From Atopobiaceae bacterium (GTDB lineage: Bacteria > Actinomycetota > Coriobacteriia > Coriobacteriales > Atopobiaceae), in assembly GCA_017460265.1 (NCBI GenBank), contig JAFUBJ010000068.1:1-7847 (forward strand): 7,847 bases of DNA. The letters are read 5' to 3'. Each line of letters begins with the position of its first letter. Position 1 is the first letter of the stretch. Of this stretch, positions 5,570 through 7,847 are shown one piece after another. Position numbers and translations under genes: made by a program. The notes beneath the pieces are model-generated. The model did not search any database, was not told the DNA's origin, and saw only the letters and a list, made by a program, of their open reading frames with translations.

Positions 5570-6019
5570 ATGAAGCATTCAGACGAGCTGAAGCGCCTTG
5601 AGGAAGACCTTAAGGGCAGCGAGGTATTGGCAAAGAATCTGGATGAGGCCTGCAAGCGCATTGCGTCGGAGGGCCAGGCCGAAAGTGATGGCGAGGTCAT
5701 GGTCGCCGCTGCGAAGGAGCTTGGCTACGACATCAGCATCGCCGCGTTGGAGCAGGCAAGGGCGGCGGCCGAGGAGCTGGATCCGGAAGCCCTGATGAGC
5801 GTTGCCGGAGGCATAGACAACGGCGATCATAAGGGCTGGTGTGACGATAACAACTTCAACTGCTTCACCAACTATCACCAGCATATCGAAGACGAAGATG
5901 ACCACGACGGATGGTGCTTGACTGCGTGGCACTGCTTTGCCACGACCCTCCATACGGGTCAGAAGGATCAAGACGTGAGCTGCTGGAGTGATTCCAAGTG
6001 CGTCGCGTTTAATCACTAG
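5570..6019 (+). CDS. RiPP precursor peptide, Nif11-type leader with three-unit Cys-pair core
   Basis: A 149-aa precursor, expected substrate of the radical SAM enzyme encoded next. Residues 1-81 form a long Nif11-like leader, helical and acidic, with AKELGYDISIAALEQ (48-62) and an end LMSVAGG (75-81) marking the cleavage site. The 68-aa core has three related units: GWC at 89-91 to C98 and H103, GWC at 114-116 to C122 and H128, and SCW at 137-139 to C144 and H149. That gives six Cys in three pairs, each with a Trp beside one Cys, linked by acidic segments (EDEDDHD). The only Cys in the leader is C28. I chose the ATG at 5570 because GGGGGAGA is seven bases upstream. The core has no match I recognise; thioether or Trp-linked cross-links are plausible products. 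The maturase gene follows 16 bp later. Confidence 0.85.
   Translation: MKHSDELKRLEEDLKGSEVLAKNLDEACKRIASEGQAESDGEVMVAAAKELGYDISIAALEQARAAAEELDPEALMSVAGGIDNGDHKGWCDDNNFNCFTNYHQHIEDEDDHDGWCLTAWHCFATTLHTGQKDQDVSCWSDSKCVAFNH
5822..6016 (+). repeat. Three degenerate core units of the precursor
   Basis: Codons for residues 85-103 (5822-5878), 111-128 (5900-5953) and 135-149 (5972-6016) encode three versions of one plan: an acidic lead-in, Trp-Cys (or Cys-Trp in unit 3), five or six residues, Cys, then four or five residues to a His. Units 1 and 2 share D-H-x-G-W-C and C-F. The DNA itself is too diverged to be a recent tandem duplication, so the plan seems kept by selection on the peptide. Each unit may be a separate modification site or a separate mature product. 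Confidence 0.65.
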
Positions 6020-6035
6020 GCGAAGCGTCTTTGGC

Positions 6036-7481
6036 ATGTATTACCGGCTAAAGGAGCCCTGGGCCTTTCGCGGATGGAAGAAGACGCCGTATGCCATCCA
6101 GGCGATGTACGGCAAGGATAGGCACAAGCGGCCGCACTTCTTCGAGAAGGAGCAGTTTTTAGAGCTGCTGAACTGCAACGGGGAAGAAGAGGTTGACTTA
6201 GAGGAGTTTTCCCCTAAGGCGCAGCAGATCATCAGGGAGTTTTTGGCCCACGACGTCTTGGAGCAATCCGAGCAGCCCATGCCGCGCATGCAACCTTGGC
6301 AGCGCTATACCGTGTATGCTGGCCGGTATCTGGAAATGGTGCATTGGAGCATTACGGGCAAGTGCAACTTCCGCTGTCGCCACTGCCTGGTGTCCGCGCC
6401 CAACGCGCATCATCCCCAGCTACCGCTGGAAGACTGCAAGCACATCATCAGCGAGATTGCCAGCTGTGGCGTCTCGCTGGTGGACATCACTGGTGGAGAG
6501 CCCTTGGTGCGCAACGACTTCGAAGAGATCGTGCGCGAGCTCTCAGATCATGGCATCGAGATAGGCACGTTGTTCACCAACGCATCCTTGCTGACGGAGG
6601 ATACGCTCCAGATGATGCTTGCGTATCATCAGCGGCCAACCGTGCAAATTAGCTTCGACGGGCTGGGTCATCACGACTGGCTGCGCGGCATCGACGGGGC
6701 GGAGGCGCAGGCTGACGCAGCCCTGCGCCTGCTTCAGAAATACGAGTTCCCGACCGTCGTGGCCATGTGCATCCATAAGGGGAACAAGGACAGCATCCGA
6801 GCTACGGCCAGCTATCTGGCAGGGCTGGGCGTACGGGCGCTCCGCCTGAACGCTCCGCAAGAGCTGGGCCTTTGGAAGCAGTATGCCGAGCAGTACGCCC
6901 TGACTGAAGATGAGGTCTGGGGTGCCTACCGGGCCTACATCAAGGACTACTTCGCCGACGGCATGCCGATTGGCGTGGAGATGGATGGCTACTTCTCGTG
7001 CAAGAAGGGTGAGACCGACTACCAGGTCCATTACGTTCGTCATGCTGACCCGGATAGCAACTGGGATATGGTTCCGATGTGCGAGAGCGTCCGCTACAGC
7101 ATGTACATTGGCCCCGAGGGGAGGTTGGCCCCCTGCATGGGGTTCTCCGATACCGCCATCGGGCCAAAGTTCCCCAGCGTGCTGGAGGAGCCTCTGGGCA
7201 AACTAACCCTGGAGGGCTTCTACCACGACGTGACGAATACCCGCATCTCCGACTTCTTGGCCAAAAACCCCGCGTGTGCGGCGTGCGAACACCTGACGCG
7301 GTGCTGCGGAGGCTGCATGGTACAGGACATCACGGATGACGGTGACTATCTGGTGCCAGACAAGCGCATCTGCTACTTCCACAAGCACATCGGCGAGCAG
7401 GCGGTCCGCGAGGTGGCAGATGCCGCCATCCTGGCTGCCGGCCTTCCGCCCAAGACCACCAAAAGCAGCACGCCAGCCTAA
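6036..7481 (+). CDS. Radical SAM/SPASM peptide maturase
   Basis: A 481-aa enzyme that would modify the precursor encoded just upstream. Residues 1-80 (MYYRLKEPWAFRGWKK onward) look like a small winged-helix-type peptide-binding segment. The radical SAM core starts with CNFRCRHC (C110, C114, C117, the SAM-binding cluster) and has GGEP at 153-156. The C-terminal SPASM domain is complete: C349-x12-G-x4-C367, then C414-x2-C417-x5-C423-x3-C427, then C446, giving two auxiliary iron-sulfur clusters. Known relatives make thioether (sactipeptide, ranthipeptide) or carbon-carbon links in peptides; the bond made here cannot be told from sequence. I chose the ATG at 6036 for its conserved-looking start; a GTG at 5988 would overlap the precursor. 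The ribosome binding site is weak (GGCGAAG, 6019-6025), suggesting translation coupled to the precursor. Confidence 0.92.
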   Translation: MYYRLKEPWAFRGWKKTPYAIQAMYGKDRHKRPHFFEKEQFLELLNCNGEEEVDLEEFSPKAQQIIREFLAHDVLEQSEQPMPRMQPWQRYTVYAGRYLEMVHWSITGKCNFRCRHCLVSAPNAHHPQLPLEDCKHIISEIASCGVSLVDITGGEPLVRNDFEEIVRELSDHGIEIGTLFTNASLLTEDTLQMMLAYHQRPTVQISFDGLGHHDWLRGIDGAEAQADAALRLLQKYEFPTVVAMCIHKGNKDSIRATASYLAGLGVRALRLNAPQELGLWKQYAEQYALTEDEVWGAYRAYIKDYFADGMPIGVEMDGYFSCKKGETDYQVHYVRHADPDSNWDMVPMCESVRYSMYIGPEGRLAPCMGFSDTAIGPKFPSVLEEPLGKLTLEGFYHDVTNTRISDFLAKNPACAACEHLTRCCGGCMVQDITDDGDYLVPDKRICYFHKHIGEQAVREVADAAILAAGLPPKTTKSSTPA

Positions 7482-7507
7482 CTATGGGAGGTTAGGCTGG
7501 CGTGCTG
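7466..7507. terminator. Bidirectional hairpin terminator between convergent genes
   Basis: A perfect 17-bp stem (7466-7482 with 7491-7507) encloses an 8-base loop. The left arm includes the last codons and the TAA stop of the maturase. On the minus strand the stem is followed by CTTTTGG, a short U tract that can end the convergent peptide transcript; on the plus strand the tail (AATTGTTAG) is poorer. It lies 15 bp before the end of the minus-strand peptide gene. Confidence 0.75.
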
Positions 7508-7521
7508 AATTGTTAGCTTCG

Positions 7522-7740
7522 TTAGTACCCTAGAATCTCTTTCCACTCCTTGTAGGGACGCTCACTGTCATGGTAGTGGAGTCCCACGCAGAAGACGGTC
7601 CAGGCGCACCACGAGACGCTATCGCATCTGACGCTTCCTGTCTCACCGCACGACCTCGAGATGCCGTCCCCTCCCGCGACCATATCGAGCTCCTCATCCG
7701 AGAGCTCGGCGCCGACCACCTGCGCGTAGGGTGTATCCAT
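7522..7740 (-). CDS. Second Cys-rich Nif11-type precursor peptide, probably N-terminally truncated
   Basis: A 72-aa reading whose residues 12-24, ELSDEELDMVAGG, are an unmistakable double-glycine leader end, close to that of the 1982-2164 peptide. The 48-aa core has four Cys: C31, C39, C45 and C51, spaced C-x7-C-x5-C-x5-C. The SWC-x5-C block (43-51) followed by His 55 and 57 matches the WC-x5-C-H units of the precursor at 5570-6019, so the same maturase probably acts on both. The leader is only 24 aa, the ATG at 7740 has no ribosome binding site, and the sequence before it is the AT-rich foreign tail. I infer that the true N-terminus is missing and that this ATG arose at the junction. The gene converges on the maturase gene. 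Confidence 0.72.
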   Translation of the reverse strand: MDTPYAQVVGAELSDEELDMVAGGDGISRSCGETGSVRCDSVSWCAWTVFCVGLHYHDSERPYKEWKEILGY

Positions 7741-7847
7741 ATTAATGATTCTAAAAATGAATTGAATTCACATAAAGATAGACATGAAAATATTGGTTTT
7801 GGTACTATAGGTTTTAATAATTTAATTAACATTATCTACCATGAAAG
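7732..7847 (+). CDS. nfo: Endonuclease IV fragment (AT-rich, both ends incomplete)
   Basis: Reading from 7732 gives 38 codons open to the window end: CIHINDSKN, then KDRHENIGFGTIGFNNLI. This is the conserved AP endonuclease family 2 block, equivalent to the E. coli Nfo region with zinc ligands H216, D229 and H231; here the H of IHIND and the D and H of DRH keep the same 13- and 15-residue spacing. The enzyme cuts DNA at abasic sites. Only about an eighth of the protein is present. Nothing resembling the earlier Nfo motifs is encoded upstream in this frame, where the sequence is the antisense of the peptide gene. Codons are strongly AT-rich (AAT, AAA, ATT, GGT, TTA), unlike every other gene here, pointing to a low-GC Firmicutes or Mollicutes source. 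Confidence 0.8.

Noticed and set aside
5988..6035. GTG start for the maturase at 5988
   Set aside because: It would overlap the precursor by 32 bases and add residues that do not look like the family's N-terminus; MYYRLKEPWAFRGWKK from 6036 does.
7570..7731. Plus-strand open frame from 7570 fused to the Nfo fragment
   Set aside because: The part before 7732 shows none of the earlier Nfo motifs and is antisense to the precursor peptide, so the fusion is accidental.
7530..7832. A 100-codon minus-strand frame starting in the AT-rich tail
   Set aside because: It spans the compositional junction. The first third is the antisense of the Nfo fragment and the rest is an alternate frame of the precursor, whose double-glycine leader is decisive.

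Overview
The window looks like a high-GC actinobacterial accessory region, most likely Coriobacteriia (Olsenella, Collinsella or Atopobium type). This is inferred from GC-rich codon use and from the gene families present: a DUF4143-type AAA ATPase, an ATC-hydrolase-like protein, and Nif11-type double-glycine leaders beside a SPASM radical SAM enzyme. No ribosomal or housekeeping marker of that organism is present to confirm it. The last ~110 bases are different: GC falls from about 65% (7641-7740) to about 21% (7741-7847), and the AT-rich tail encodes a clear piece of endonuclease IV (Nfo) of low-GC Firmicutes/Mollicutes style. This points to a chimeric join or a very abrupt transfer boundary at about 7730-7741.

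Layout. 1-113: first copy of a ~113-bp repeat, followed by an intrinsic terminator (176-208) of a gene lying upstream. 301-408: a duplicated palindromic operator around a -10 box, then a 418-aa AAA/DUF4143 ATPase (410-1666). 1781-1900: a 13-bp inverted repeat and the second copy of the 113-bp repeat, so the ATPase module is bracketed by direct repeats. 1982-2164: a 60-aa peptide with a double-glycine leader and a Cys-free acidic core. 2225-2290: a very long hairpin. 2381-3010: an ATC-hydrolase-family protein. 3108-3644: a TetR-type regulator with a palindrome at its promoter. 3770-5421: a metallo-beta-lactamase-fold hydrolase and a short-chain dehydrogenase, 11 bp apart, with a candidate TetR operator upstream.

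The most interesting part is 5570-7740. A 149-aa precursor peptide (5570-6019) has a long Nif11-like leader ending in VAGG and a 68-aa core built of three related units. Each unit holds one Cys pair (C-x5/6-C) with Trp next to a Cys. It is followed 16 bp later by a 481-aa radical SAM/SPASM enzyme with a complete seven-Cys SPASM signature, the likely maturase. Converging on it from the minus strand is a second Cys-rich peptide (7522-7740) whose core carries a WC-x5-C unit like those of the first. Together they look like a ribosomally synthesised, post-translationally modified peptide (RiPP) locus with two precursor genes and one maturase. A third leader-bearing peptide lies 3.4 kb upstream. No peptidase or exporter for removing leaders is visible here. 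The second precursor is probably cut at its N-terminus by the chimeric junction.
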